In this document: positions 15,530 through 24,159 of the stretch, in pieces
Numbering within the stretch: the stretch's first letter is position 1
Layout: every line of letters starts with the position of its first letter
DNA from: Treponema sp.
Lineage (GTDB): Bacteria; Spirochaetota; Spirochaetia; Treponematales; Treponemataceae
Assembly (NCBI GenBank): GCA_016297805.1
Contig: JAEDFX010000013.1
Span: 1 to 33,280, forward strand
Length of the DNA: 33,280 bases
Direction of reading: 5' to 3'
Notes under the pieces: generated by a model
Database searches by the model: none
The model's input: the letters and a program-made list of their open reading frames with translations, nothing else
Told to the model about the DNA's origin: nothing
Made by a program: the position numbers and the translations under genes

Positions 15530-17110
15530 CTACAAAGTAGCCAATGTTTTTTCAATTCTTGCCAAAGCTTTTTCTTTACCAAGAACCAGAATAGAACCGA
15601 TTAATGGAGGAGAAACTCGGCTTCCTGTAACAGCCATACGGATTGGCATCATAAAGTCACCAAGTTTAATTCCCATTGCTTCTGCCTTAGCTTTTGCAAG
15701 ATTTTCTGCACCTTCGTGATCCAAGTCAAACACCTGAACAACAAAGTCTTTTGCAGCTTCAAGAACTTCCTTAGTTTTTGCAGCATCCAGCTTTTTAGGA
15801 ATAATCTGTTCTGCAGGTGGAACAGCTGGTTCAGTAAACATGAATTTTACCATTTCAGCAGCTTCTGTTAAGAACTTAAGACGTTCCTGAATAAGTGGCA
15901 TAAGACCAAGTAATGTTTTTTCAACATCTTCTGTGCTCATGTTCATAGATTTATCAACACAGTATGGACGACCATCTTCACCCATAGCAACCCCTGAGAA
16001 TTCTGGACCAACATTTGGTTTTGGCTGTGGATTTTCAGGGTTGATTTCCAAAGTAGCATCGCCTGTTCCAGTAATAAATGGAAGTGTCCATTTGTACAAT
16101 TCCTCTGCACTCATCTGGCGGATATAGTTACCGTTGTAGTATTCAAGTTTTTTGTAATCGAATACAGCAGGAGCCTTGTTCAAGTGTTCAAGCTTAAATG
16201 CTTTTGCAAGTTCATCCAATGTGTAGAATTCTTTTCCTTCTTCGTAAGAACAACCAAGCATTGCAACATAGTTTACAATTGCTTTTGGCAAATAGCCACG
16301 GGCACGGAATTCATTCAATGATGTAGAACCGTGACGTTTAGAAAGTTTTTTACCATCTGAACCGTTTACCATTGGCAAGTGACAGAATTCTGGGTGTTCC
16401 CAGCCGAAAGATTTATACATCTGAACGTGTAATGGAGTAGAAGGAATCCATTCCTGAGCACGCATAACGTGAGAAATCTGCATCATATGGTCATCAACAA
16501 TGTTAGCCAAATGGTATGTTGGGAATCCATCAGATTTAAGCAAAACAGGATCTGGAGAAATATCTTCATTTTTCCACTGAATGTCACCAAGAATGTGGTC
16601 GTGGAATACAGTTTCACCTTCCATTGGAACCTTAAGACGAATTACATAAGGTTTTCCAGCATCAAGATTAGCTTTTACTTCTTCTGGAGTAAGGTGGCGG
16701 CAGTTACGGTCATAACCTGGAGCCATTTTGTTTTCTGTCTGAATTTTACGGATGCGGTCCAAGCGTTCAGCATCACAGAAACAGTAATAAGCTTCACCGT
16801 TTTCAATTAATTTATTTGCATATTCTTTATAAAGTTCAAAACGTTCACTCTGAACATAAGGTCCAAAATCACCACCTTTATCGCCACCTTCGTCCCAGTC
16901 AATTCCTAACCAGGCCATTGTGTCATAAAGGTTCTGAACATATTTTTCATCGTAGCGAGTACGGTCTGTATCTTCCAGGCGAAGAATAAATTTTCCGCCC
17001 TTTGAGCGAGCGTACAAGTAGTTGAACAAAGCAGTGCGAACACCACCAATATGCTGCATTCCAGTTGGAGATGGAGCATAACGAACACGAACTTCTTTAA
17101 TGTTTTCCAT
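15530..17110 (-). CDS. gltX: Glutamate--tRNA ligase
   Basis: Class I aminoacyl-tRNA synthetase charging tRNA with glutamate. The 526-residue protein has the HIGH-type motif in APSPTGMQHIGG (HIGG at 20-23) and the KMSKS-type motif in DGKKLSKRHG (about 253-261). Between residues about 348 and 392 an acidic, Pro-rich stretch (DATLEINPENPQPKP onward) is extra relative to the usual enzyme and sits just before the anticodon-binding helices. Whether it also charges tRNA-Gln cannot be told here. AGAGGA gives a normal Shine-Dalgarno six bases before the ATG, unlike several neighbours that appear leaderless. Very secure. Confidence 0.96.
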   Translation of the reverse strand: MENIKEVRVRYAPSPTGMQHIGGVRTALFNYLYARSKGGKFILRLEDTDRTRYDEKYVQNLYDTMAWLGIDWDEGGDKGGDFGPYVQSERFELYKEYANKLIENGEAYYCFCDAERLDRIRKIQTENKMAPGYDRNCRHLTPEEVKANLDAGKPYVIRLKVPMEGETVFHDHILGDIQWKNEDISPDPVLLKSDGFPTYHLANIVDDHMMQISHVMRAQEWIPSTPLHVQMYKSFGWEHPEFCHLPMVNGSDGKKLSKRHGSTSLNEFRARGYLPKAIVNYVAMLGCSYEEGKEFYTLDELAKAFKLEHLNKAPAVFDYKKLEYYNGNYIRQMSAEELYKWTLPFITGTGDATLEINPENPQPKPNVGPEFSGVAMGEDGRPYCVDKSMNMSTEDVEKTLLGLMPLIQERLKFLTEAAEMVKFMFTEPAVPPAEQIIPKKLDAAKTKEVLEAAKDFVVQVFDLDHEGAENLAKAKAEAMGIKLGDFMMPIRMAVTGSRVSPPLIGSILVLGKEKALARIEKTLATL

Positions 17111-17189
17111 ATTAGTCCTCTTTTCTCGATATTACTGAGATATTTCATCCGTTTGAGCGCGAATGATTTAATTTCTTCTATAATAGTGA

Positions 17190-17285
17190 ATTGGGCGTGT
17201 CCCCGCAAGCGGGGTCGGGTGTTCCACAGTTCCGCTATCGCTCCAGCATCCTCAGTCACTTCGTTCCTTGCGGTTGCCGCTTTCA
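17190..17285. repeat. GC-rich palindromic element between the LMW phosphatase gene and gltX
   Basis: A roughly 95-base block is much richer in G and C than its surroundings. It contains a perfect hairpin CCCCGC-AA-GCGGGG (17201-17214) and further short self-complementary stretches (TTCCGCTATCGCTCC; CGTTCCTTGCGG). One edge just overlaps the phosphatase stop codon. No T run follows the hairpin on the minus strand, so it is a poor terminator. It resembles dispersed palindromic intergenic repeats; copy number elsewhere cannot be seen from this window. Confidence 0.5.
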
Positions 17286-17750
17286 GCGCTGTTCCATACC
17301 CTCACGCAAACACTTCAGCATTGCTTCACATCCTTCTAAAACATCAAGATATGTCTGGTCGAAATTTCCAGTGTACCAAGGGTCTGCAATTTCTCTGTTT
17401 TTACCTGCAAACTCCAGCAGCAAACGAATCTTATTTTCAGGATCATAATTCCAACGGCGATTCATGTAATAAAGATTCTCATCATCCATTGCAACTAAAT
17501 AATCATATTTATCATAATCTGCAGCAGTAATCTGGCGAGCAGCACGACGAGTAAAAGGAACGCCTTCCTTCAAAAGCTTTTGTCTTGTTCCGTAATGGAT
17601 ATCATTTCCTATTTCTTCTGTACTTGTAGCAGCAGATTCAATCAAAAACTGCTCAGACAAACCTGCCTTTGCAACCACATGTTTAAAAACAAACTCAGCC
17701 ATTGGAGAACGACAGATGTTTCCATGACATACAAAAAGAACTTTAATCAT
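17283..17750 (-). CDS. Low-molecular-weight protein-tyrosine phosphatase
   Basis: A 155-residue cytoplasmic phosphatase. The N-terminal P-loop VCHGNICRSPMAEF is the signature CX5R motif (nucleophile Cys8, Arg14), and the general-acid loop is DPWYTGNFDQTY. Length and motif placement are typical. Such enzymes dephosphorylate tyrosine- or arginine-phosphorylated proteins; the partner here is unknown and no tyrosine kinase is nearby. It is divergent from the chemoreceptor gene. TTGAAA-N17-TACAAT precedes the ATG by seven bases and there is no Shine-Dalgarno. Confidence 0.93.
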   Translation of the reverse strand: MIKVLFVCHGNICRSPMAEFVFKHVVAKAGLSEQFLIESAATSTEEIGNDIHYGTRQKLLKEGVPFTRRAARQITAADYDKYDYLVAMDDENLYYMNRRWNYDPENKIRLLLEFAGKNREIADPWYTGNFDQTYLDVLEGCEAMLKCLREGMEQR

Positions 17751-17757
17751 ATTAATA

Positions 17758-17786
17758 ATTGTAAAATTTTAATTACAGAATTTCAA
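17758..17786 (-). promoter_or_regulatory. Promoter of the LMW phosphatase gene, leaderless
   Basis: On the minus strand TTGAAA (17786-17781), a 17-base spacer and TACAAT (17763-17758) lie seven bases before the ATG at 17750. Initiation would fall at the start codon. Confidence 0.6.
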
Positions 17787-17791
17787 TTATA

Positions 17792-17813
17792 TGATATAAT
17801 GCAAAGTTATAAT
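17792..17813 (+). promoter_or_regulatory. Chemoreceptor gene promoter region
   Basis: TGATATAAT (17792-17800) is a perfect extended -10, and a second TATAAT lies at 17808-17813. Either gives a leader of roughly 22-36 bases containing the GGAG Shine-Dalgarno of the chemoreceptor. Confidence 0.5.
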
Positions 17814-17842
17814 ACTAATATTGTATTTTGGAGAAATCATTT

Positions 17843-19711
17843 ATGAACGAGAACTCAAAGAAATTACCTTTCTATGTATATGTACTACAGTACTTTATTT
17901 ATCTTTCACCAGTTTACTGTTACCAGTTCATTGGTATGCTTGCTGGCATTTTTACATTCCGTGAGTACAAAGCAATTTCAACAAATCCACTTTCTTTAAT
18001 TGGATTTGTTGTTATAAACGCTCTGGCTATAGGAGTCTGTTTTCTTATTAAAAAGAAATTAGCAGCCTATAACAACAACGAAATTACTTCTGAAGAAATG
18101 AATAAATTCCTTTTTATTCTTGCAAAGGTAAACATTGCTGTTCCTTTGCTTTATTCTTTCTTCCAGGCTGCAACAGTTTGTATTCTCTGTAATAAGGGCG
18201 TCGCTGTATTATCTGCATTTGAAGGAACATCTCCTGTTTTATCAATTGGACTTTATTCCTTTGCAGTAGTTTTTGAAATTGCACTTCTCTTCTATGTAAT
18301 CAATATCCGTCTTCTTGAAACAAACATTAGTTATATTCCTTTCAAGGCTGATGAAATTACTATGGATATTACACAGCGTAACCTTCTCACATTGCTCTTT
18401 GCATTGTTAGGACTTCTTATGCTTATGATATCTATTCTTCTTGTTCCAGCAAACCTTGAGAATGGAGTTATAAGCATCACTACAAAGGTACTTCCTTTTG
18501 CAATTTACTCTCTTATCTATTTCTTTGTAATAGAAATTCTTCTTGTTGGGGATGTAAAGAGCAGTCTTATTAAAATTGCCAATATTGCAGAAGCTTTTGC
18601 AAACAGAAATTTTGCACTTGAAAATAAACACCCTACAAACCGCAGTGAACTTGGTGTAATTGTTCAGGATATGAATAACCTAAAATCCCAGATGTCTTTG
18701 ATTCTTAACGATATTAATAAATCTGCAACTGCTTCTGTAAAACAAGCCGATGATCTTGTTGCAAACATGGGTGTTACAAAACAGAATGTTACAAGTATTA
18801 CTAGTGCTATTGATAAAGTTACAGGAGAAATTAATACACAGGCTGACAGTGTTAATGAATCTAAAAACTCTGCAGAACAGATTATGACTAACATTCGTGC
18901 TCTTAATGCTGCTATTGAAACTCAGGCCTCTGGCGTTACACAGTCTTCTGCTGCAGTAGAAGAAATGGTTGCAAATGTTGCCAGCGTTACTCAGATTCTT
19001 GATAAAAATAAGAATGCTGTTGAAAAGCTCTCAATTGCAGCTGACCAAGGACAGAGTCAGGTTGAAGCTGCTGTAAAAGCTGTAGATGAAGTTCTTCAGC
19101 AGTCAGCAGGCATTCTGCAGGCTTCCAGCGTTATTCAGAACATTTCAAGTCAGACAAACCTTCTTGCCATGAACGCCGCAATTGAATCTGCCCATGCTGG
19201 TGAAGCTGGTAAAGGCTTCGCAGTAGTTGCTGAAGAAATCCGTAAGCTTGCTGAACAGTCTGGTGCTCAGAGCAAAACAATTGACGTAAATCTTAAAACA
19301 TTGTCTGAATCAATCACAGGCATTACATCAGACATTAAACAGGTTCAAACAGCATTTGCAAATATTTACGAACTTTCACAGAAAGTAAAGGAACAGGAAC
19401 TTGTTATTTCTAATGCAATGGATGAACAGAATGCAGGTAACCAGCAGGTTTTGGAAGCAATGCATGCTATCAGCGATTCTACTTCAACTGTAAAAAATGG
19501 TTCTACAGAAATGCTTACAAGTGGTTGGGCTGTAGTAAAAGAAATGAAAAATCTTGCTAAGATTACAGACTCTGTAAAAGAAAGTATGAGAGAAATAGGA
19601 AACTTCTCTTCACAGATTTCTGATGCTATTACAATCACAACTGCTTCTACAAACGGAACAAAACAGAGCCTTAGCAAGGTTATGGACAATATTTCTACTT
19701 TCAAAATTTAA
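17843..19711 (+). CDS. Methyl-accepting chemotaxis protein
   Basis: A 622-residue membrane chemoreceptor that controls CheA activity. The N-terminal 245 residues contain about six hydrophobic helices rather than a periplasmic ligand domain, so it probably senses within or near the membrane. A HAMP-like linker (about 245-300) and a long coiled-coil signalling domain follow. The conserved tip is IQNISSQTNLLAMNAAIESA then HAGEAGKGFAVVAEEIRKLA. ETQASGVTQSSAAVEEM and similar heptads look like methylation-helix segments. The open frame begins at a TTG at 17828, but the ATG at 17843 has GGAG nine bases upstream and is chosen. No CheW-binding pentapeptide is seen. Its terminator overlaps the dnaE promoter. 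Confidence 0.94.
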   Translation: MNENSKKLPFYVYVLQYFIYLSPVYCYQFIGMLAGIFTFREYKAISTNPLSLIGFVVINALAIGVCFLIKKKLAAYNNNEITSEEMNKFLFILAKVNIAVPLLYSFFQAATVCILCNKGVAVLSAFEGTSPVLSIGLYSFAVVFEIALLFYVINIRLLETNISYIPFKADEITMDITQRNLLTLLFALLGLLMLMISILLVPANLENGVISITTKVLPFAIYSLIYFFVIEILLVGDVKSSLIKIANIAEAFANRNFALENKHPTNRSELGVIVQDMNNLKSQMSLILNDINKSATASVKQADDLVANMGVTKQNVTSITSAIDKVTGEINTQADSVNESKNSAEQIMTNIRALNAAIETQASGVTQSSAAVEEMVANVASVTQILDKNKNAVEKLSIAADQGQSQVEAAVKAVDEVLQQSAGILQASSVIQNISSQTNLLAMNAAIESAHAGEAGKGFAVVAEEIRKLAEQSGAQSKTIDVNLKTLSESITGITSDIKQVQTAFANIYELSQKVKEQELVISNAMDEQNAGNQQVLEAMHAISDSTSTVKNGSTEMLTSGWAVVKEMKNLAKITDSVKESMREIGNFSSQISDAITITTASTNGTKQSLSKVMDNISTFKI

Positions 19712-19740
19712 TTATTTATCTAAAATATTTCTTTATAAAA

Positions 19741-19773
19741 GGAGATTGCCCTAACGGACAGTCTCCTTTTTTT
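19741..19773 (+). terminator. Rho-independent terminator of the chemoreceptor gene
   Basis: An 8-bp stem GGAGATTG / CAGTCTCC (one G-U pair), a 10-base loop and seven T. The 3' arm overlaps the likely -35 of dnaE. Confidence 0.87.
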
Positions 19774-19783
19774 ATGCTATAAT
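19755..19783 (+). promoter_or_regulatory. dnaE promoter, leaderless
   Basis: A TGC-TATAAT extended -10 (box 19778-19783) lies exactly six bases before the ATG at 19790. A weak -35 (CGGACA, 19755-19760) sits 17 bases upstream, inside the preceding terminator. No Shine-Dalgarno is present. Confidence 0.62.
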
Positions 19784-19789
19784 ATAATT

Positions 19790-22700
19790 ATGGCTGATTA
19801 TCATGAATTTCCTGCGGCTCCGGAAGGAACCCCTGTTTCTAACTTTGTACACCTTCATGTACATTCCGACTACTCTTTACTAGACTCCTGCGCAAAGCTT
19901 GATGATCTTGTTGCAAAAGCAAAGTCTCTGAACATGCCAGCGCTGGCCCTGACAGACCACGGCAACATGTTTGGTTCCTTGAACTTTGAAAAACTTTGTC
20001 ATGTAAATGGAATTAATCCTATTGTTGGCTGCGAATTCTATGTTGCCTACGGTAGTCGTTTTGAACACAACACAGTTCCATACACTCATAAAGGAGAAGA
20101 CGGGGAAGGAAAGGCAAAATACTTCCATCTTGTTTTACTTTGTGAAAATCAAACCGGATACAAAAACATGAGCTGGCTTTGTTCTTTAGGATATACTGAA
20201 GGCATGTATTATAAGCCTCGTATTGACTGGGAGCTTTTGGAAAAATATCACGAAGGCTTAATCTGTTGTTCTGCCTGTATTGCGGGAGAATTACCTCAGC
20301 TTTTAATGGCAGGTATGGACAAAGAAGCAGAAGAATTAGTTCTTAAATATAAAAACCTTTTTGGCCCAGATCATTATTATATTGAATTGCAGGACCACGG
20401 TTTACCAGAACAGAAAATGCTTAACCCTAAGCTGATTGCTATGGCCCGTAAGCTGGACATCCCTCTTGTAGCTACAAATGATATTCACTATGTAGAAAAA
20501 GAAGACTGGGAAGCTCAGGAATGTCTACGTTGTATCGGATTTAAAAACAATATTAAGCTGGACCAGAACGGACAGATTATTTCCGGAATGGGCGGCGAGC
20601 ATCACGAATGGTATTTTAAAACTGAAGCTGAAATGCGTGCCCTTTTCCCAGATTGTCCTGATGCTTTTGATAATACAGTAAAGATTGCCAACATGTGTGA
20701 TCTTACAATCCATCAGTATTCAACGCCAGAATTAAAAGGTACTTTGCCTAGATTTGAACTTCCTAAGGAATTTCAGATTCACGAAGATTATACAAAAAAT
20801 CAGGATGAATATTTACGCCACCTGGTAGAGCTTGGACTTAAAAAACGCTATCCAGAAATTACTCCAGAAATCCGCGAACGCTGCGAATACGAAATGGGAA
20901 TCATTCTTGGCATGGGCTTCAGCGGATACTTTCTTATTGTATGGGAATTCATCAACTGGTCTAAATCTACATGGGATAATGTAAATAATCGTCCTAAACC
21001 TTATATGCCAATTGGTCCTGGACGAGGTTCCGGTGCCGGTTCCTTAGTTGCTTATTGTCTTGGAATTACAGACATTGATCCTTTCCGTTTCAAATTGATT
21101 TTTGAACGATTCTTAAATCCTGAACGAGTATCCATGCCGGACTTCGACGTTGATATGGACTTCGACTTTAGACAGGATATTATCCAGCATACCCGAGATT
21201 TGTACGGTGAAAAGAAGGTAGGTCACATTGTAACCTTTGGTACTCTTAAACCAAAGAACGTTATTGCAGATGTTGGACGAACTTTAGGCATTCCTCTTAG
21301 TGAAGTAAATATGCTTAAGTCTAAAGTCAGTGAAAATTTAAAGGCTAAGCTTAAAAACTGTTTTGAACCACCTACAGAAAAATTCCCTGATGGCGGTCAG
21401 CTGGCAGAATATCGTCACGATCCTCGTTATGAAAAGCTGTTTGACCTGGCTTGTAAGCTGGAAGGTTGTAAACGCAATACTGGTCTTCATGCATCGGGAA
21501 TGGTAATCGGGCTAACAGAACTTCCAGACTGGGCACCGGTTTTTGCCATTGATGATAAAGGTGAAAAGAAGATTGGCGTACAGTACACAATGGATATTAT
21601 TGAACCTTGTGGACTTGTAAAATTCGACTATCTTGGACTTAAAACACTGTCTCTTATTCGTTATGCAGAAGAGATTATTAATAATCACAAAAAACCTGGT
21701 TCCCCAGATTTTGTTGCTGCAGAAGTAAGCGAAACTGATCCAAAGACCTTCGACCTTTTTAAGCGTGGTGACTCAGTTGCTGTTTTCCAGTTTGAATCTC
21801 CTGGTATGCAGAAAATCCTGCGTCAGTTCCAGCCTGAAAAACTGGAAGATTTGGTTGCCTTGAATGCTTTGTATCGTCCAGGTCCATTGGATTACATTCC
21901 TAACTATATTGACGGTAAATGGAAACCAGAGACAGTTCATTATCCTGATCCGTGTCTTAAAGAAATTCTTGAGGAAACCTATGGTGTAATGGTTTATCAG
22001 GAACAGGTTATGCAGGTTTCACAGAGAATTGCGGGATTTTCTCTTGGTGGTGCAGATATGCTCCGTCGTGCCATGGGTAAAAAGAAGCCTGAAGTTTTGA
22101 TGGGCAAGAAAAAGGAATTTATTGAGGGTGCCATTAAACAGGGATTCACCGAACAGCATGCAGCTGATATTTTTGAAATTATGGTTCCGTTTGCAGGATA
22201 TGGTTTCAATAAATCTCATGCTGCGGCTTATTCCGTTCTTGCATATCGCACAGGTTATTTAAAGGCCAACTTCCCTGCTGAATTTATGGCAGCAAACCTT
22301 ACAAACGAAATCACCTCTACAGACGGTCTTCCAGCATACATTGAAGAATCTCGCCGAATGGGAATTGAAGTAGATCCTCCAGATGTAAATCGTTCCGATG
22401 TAAACTTTGACGTTGTAAACGGAAGAATTGTATTTGGACTTAAGGGAATTAAAGGAATGGGTGAAAATGCTGCCCGTTCTATCATCAATGAGCGAAAAGA
22501 AAATGGTCCTTACAAAAGCTTTATGGACTTTGTAAAACGTGCCTGTACTCGTGTAGAGAAAGATTCTGAAACTGGCATTGAGCGTGTTGCTGTTAACAAG
22601 AAAGCTGTTGAAGTTTTAATAAAAACCGGTGGATTTGACCATTGTGGTGAAGAAAGCGGACAAGTTCAAAACAGAGCCACTTTACTGGAAAATATGGATG

Positions 22701-23524
22701 GTGCAATCGAATATGCTTCCGGAATATTAAAGGATAAACTTGTAGGTCAGGGAGATTTATTTGGAGATTTAGGAGAAGAAGATACTTCATATACTGAATT
22801 CCAATTTAAAGTAATACCAGATTTACCACTTATGGAGCAGCTGAACATGGAAAAAGAATGTATTGGATGCTATGTCAGCGGTCACCCTTTGGACAGCTAT
22901 AAAAAAGCTATAGAAAGAGCAGTTACAGTTCGAGCAAGTAACATTGACCGAATTGCTGCTGAAAGCAAAGCAGAAAAAGAAGCTCTGCTTTCAAGTGGAG
23001 CAAAACCATGGCAAATGAGAGATACAGGAAAATCATATATTGCACTGGGAATGATAAATGGAATCCATGAAATCACTACAAAAAAGGGTGACAGAATGGC
23101 TTTCGCAAAATTAAATGATTATGACGGTCAGATTGATTTAACCTTCTTCCCAAAAATATGGGAACAGTTGAAAGAAAAAATTGAAGATTCTGGTATTTAC
23201 GCCTTCCGTGGAAAAATAGATGGAAGCCGGGAAACTCCTTCAATGATAATTGATGCACTTGAAGATGCAGAGCAACTGGAAAATCATGCAGCTCAGTCAG
23301 TGCATATTATGCTGGATACAAGTTTTAACAATGAAGCAGGAATTTCACAATTAAAAGATTTTTTATTTGATAAAATGGGTAATTGTTCAGTATATTTTCA
23401 TATAGACACAGGAAATAATCCTTACATTGTAAAGGCTAATGAACAGATAAAGATAAGTTCTTCGGATGAAGTTCTAAAAGCCTTAAAAGAAGTCAATTTT
23501 GTAAAGGATGTATGGACTGAATAA
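19790..23524 (+). CDS. dnaE: DNA polymerase III subunit alpha
   Basis: The replicative polymerase subunit. The 1244-residue protein starts with a PHP domain (VHLHVHSDYSLLDSCAKL; LALTDHGNMFG) and continues into the C-family polymerase core (GPGRGSGAGSLVAYCLGITD). The catalytic Asp residues are in PDFDVDMDFD (450-459). Also seen are the thumb and fingers (GLHASGMVIG, FQFESPGMQKILRQF, YRPGPLDYIP) and AGYGFNKSHAAAYSVLAY. Helix-hairpin-helix and OB-fold regions follow (SYIALGMINGIHEITTKKGD). It has no DnaQ-like exonuclease insertion, so it is DnaE rather than PolC. Somewhat longer than the E. coli protein. Followed 24 bases later by the YggT-family gene. Very secure. Confidence 0.97.
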   Translation: MADYHEFPAAPEGTPVSNFVHLHVHSDYSLLDSCAKLDDLVAKAKSLNMPALALTDHGNMFGSLNFEKLCHVNGINPIVGCEFYVAYGSRFEHNTVPYTHKGEDGEGKAKYFHLVLLCENQTGYKNMSWLCSLGYTEGMYYKPRIDWELLEKYHEGLICCSACIAGELPQLLMAGMDKEAEELVLKYKNLFGPDHYYIELQDHGLPEQKMLNPKLIAMARKLDIPLVATNDIHYVEKEDWEAQECLRCIGFKNNIKLDQNGQIISGMGGEHHEWYFKTEAEMRALFPDCPDAFDNTVKIANMCDLTIHQYSTPELKGTLPRFELPKEFQIHEDYTKNQDEYLRHLVELGLKKRYPEITPEIRERCEYEMGIILGMGFSGYFLIVWEFINWSKSTWDNVNNRPKPYMPIGPGRGSGAGSLVAYCLGITDIDPFRFKLIFERFLNPERVSMPDFDVDMDFDFRQDIIQHTRDLYGEKKVGHIVTFGTLKPKNVIADVGRTLGIPLSEVNMLKSKVSENLKAKLKNCFEPPTEKFPDGGQLAEYRHDPRYEKLFDLACKLEGCKRNTGLHASGMVIGLTELPDWAPVFAIDDKGEKKIGVQYTMDIIEPCGLVKFDYLGLKTLSLIRYAEEIINNHKKPGSPDFVAAEVSETDPKTFDLFKRGDSVAVFQFESPGMQKILRQFQPEKLEDLVALNALYRPGPLDYIPNYIDGKWKPETVHYPDPCLKEILEETYGVMVYQEQVMQVSQRIAGFSLGGADMLRRAMGKKKPEVLMGKKKEFIEGAIKQGFTEQHAADIFEIMVPFAGYGFNKSHAAAYSVLAYRTGYLKANFPAEFMAANLTNEITSTDGLPAYIEESRRMGIEVDPPDVNRSDVNFDVVNGRIVFGLKGIKGMGENAARSIINERKENGPYKSFMDFVKRACTRVEKDSETGIERVAVNKKAVEVLIKTGGFDHCGEESGQVQNRATLLENMDGAIEYASGILKDKLVGQGDLFGDLGEEDTSYTEFQFKVIPDLPLMEQLNMEKECIGCYVSGHPLDSYKKAIERAVTVRASNIDRIAAESKAEKEALLSSGAKPWQMRDTGKSYIALGMINGIHEITTKKGDRMAFAKLNDYDGQIDLTFFPKIWEQLKEKIEDSGIYAFRGKIDGSRETPSMIIDALEDAEQLENHAAQSVHIMLDTSFNNEAGISQLKDFLFDKMGNCSVYFHIDTGNNPYIVKANEQIKISSSDEVLKALKEVNFVKDVWTE

Positions 23525-23548
23525 TTTTTACTAACACAGGAGTTCACT

Positions 23549-24142
23549 TTGATTCAAACAATTTTATCGCTACTTTCAGCAGTAGTTACAATTTACACAA
23601 TTCTCTGTTTTGCAAATATCATAATGTCCTGGATTCCAGGATTAAAGTTCACAGCCTTTGGACGTTTTATTACAGCTGCCACAGACCCTTATATGAATTT
23701 CTTTTCCAGATGGGGCTTTCTAAGATTTGGCAATGTTGATTTTTCGCCAATCATTTCCATTGGAGTATTATCACTTCTGTCATCTATTTTAGCAGGAATT
23801 CAGGGAACTGGAAGACTCTATCTTGGTGGTATTCTGGCAACAATCATTTATATGCTGTGGAATATTATATCTTCACTTCTTGGTATTTTCTTTCTTCTTT
23901 TACTAATCCGCTGGATTGTTTTGCTGATTCATAAAGGTCAAACTTCTTACAACTCTGGCTGGAATCAAGTTGATATGATTCTGAACAAATTTTCATATAA
24001 AGTAGCAAGCAGATTTACTAAAAACTCAATCAACTATCAGAAATCTCTTCTGATTTCATGGATTGTTTTTCTTGCAACTATAGTTATTGGAAGAATACTT
24101 ATTACAATTCTTGTAAATCTTTGCTATCAGCTTCCTTTCTAG
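23549..24142 (+). CDS. YggT-family integral membrane protein (duplicated domain)
   Basis: A 197-residue membrane protein. The N-terminal half matches the YggT pattern: two helices around FANIIMSWIPGLKFTAFGRF and a loop TDPYMNFFSR, then FGNVDFSPIISIGVL. The C-terminal half (ISSLLGIFFLLLLIRWIVLL onward) repeats the two-helix plan with weaker identity. YggT proteins have been linked to osmotic tolerance and to membrane or division functions in other bacteria; the role here is unknown. The TTG start has AGGAG six bases upstream. Lies between dnaE and recG, probably in one transcript. Confidence 0.82.
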   Translation: MIQTILSLLSAVVTIYTILCFANIIMSWIPGLKFTAFGRFITAATDPYMNFFSRWGFLRFGNVDFSPIISIGVLSLLSSILAGIQGTGRLYLGGILATIIYMLWNIISSLLGIFFLLLLIRWIVLLIHKGQTSYNSGWNQVDMILNKFSYKVASRFTKNSINYQKSLLISWIVFLATIVIGRILITILVNLCYQLPF

Positions 24143-24159
24143 TGGAGTTTTTATAAAAT

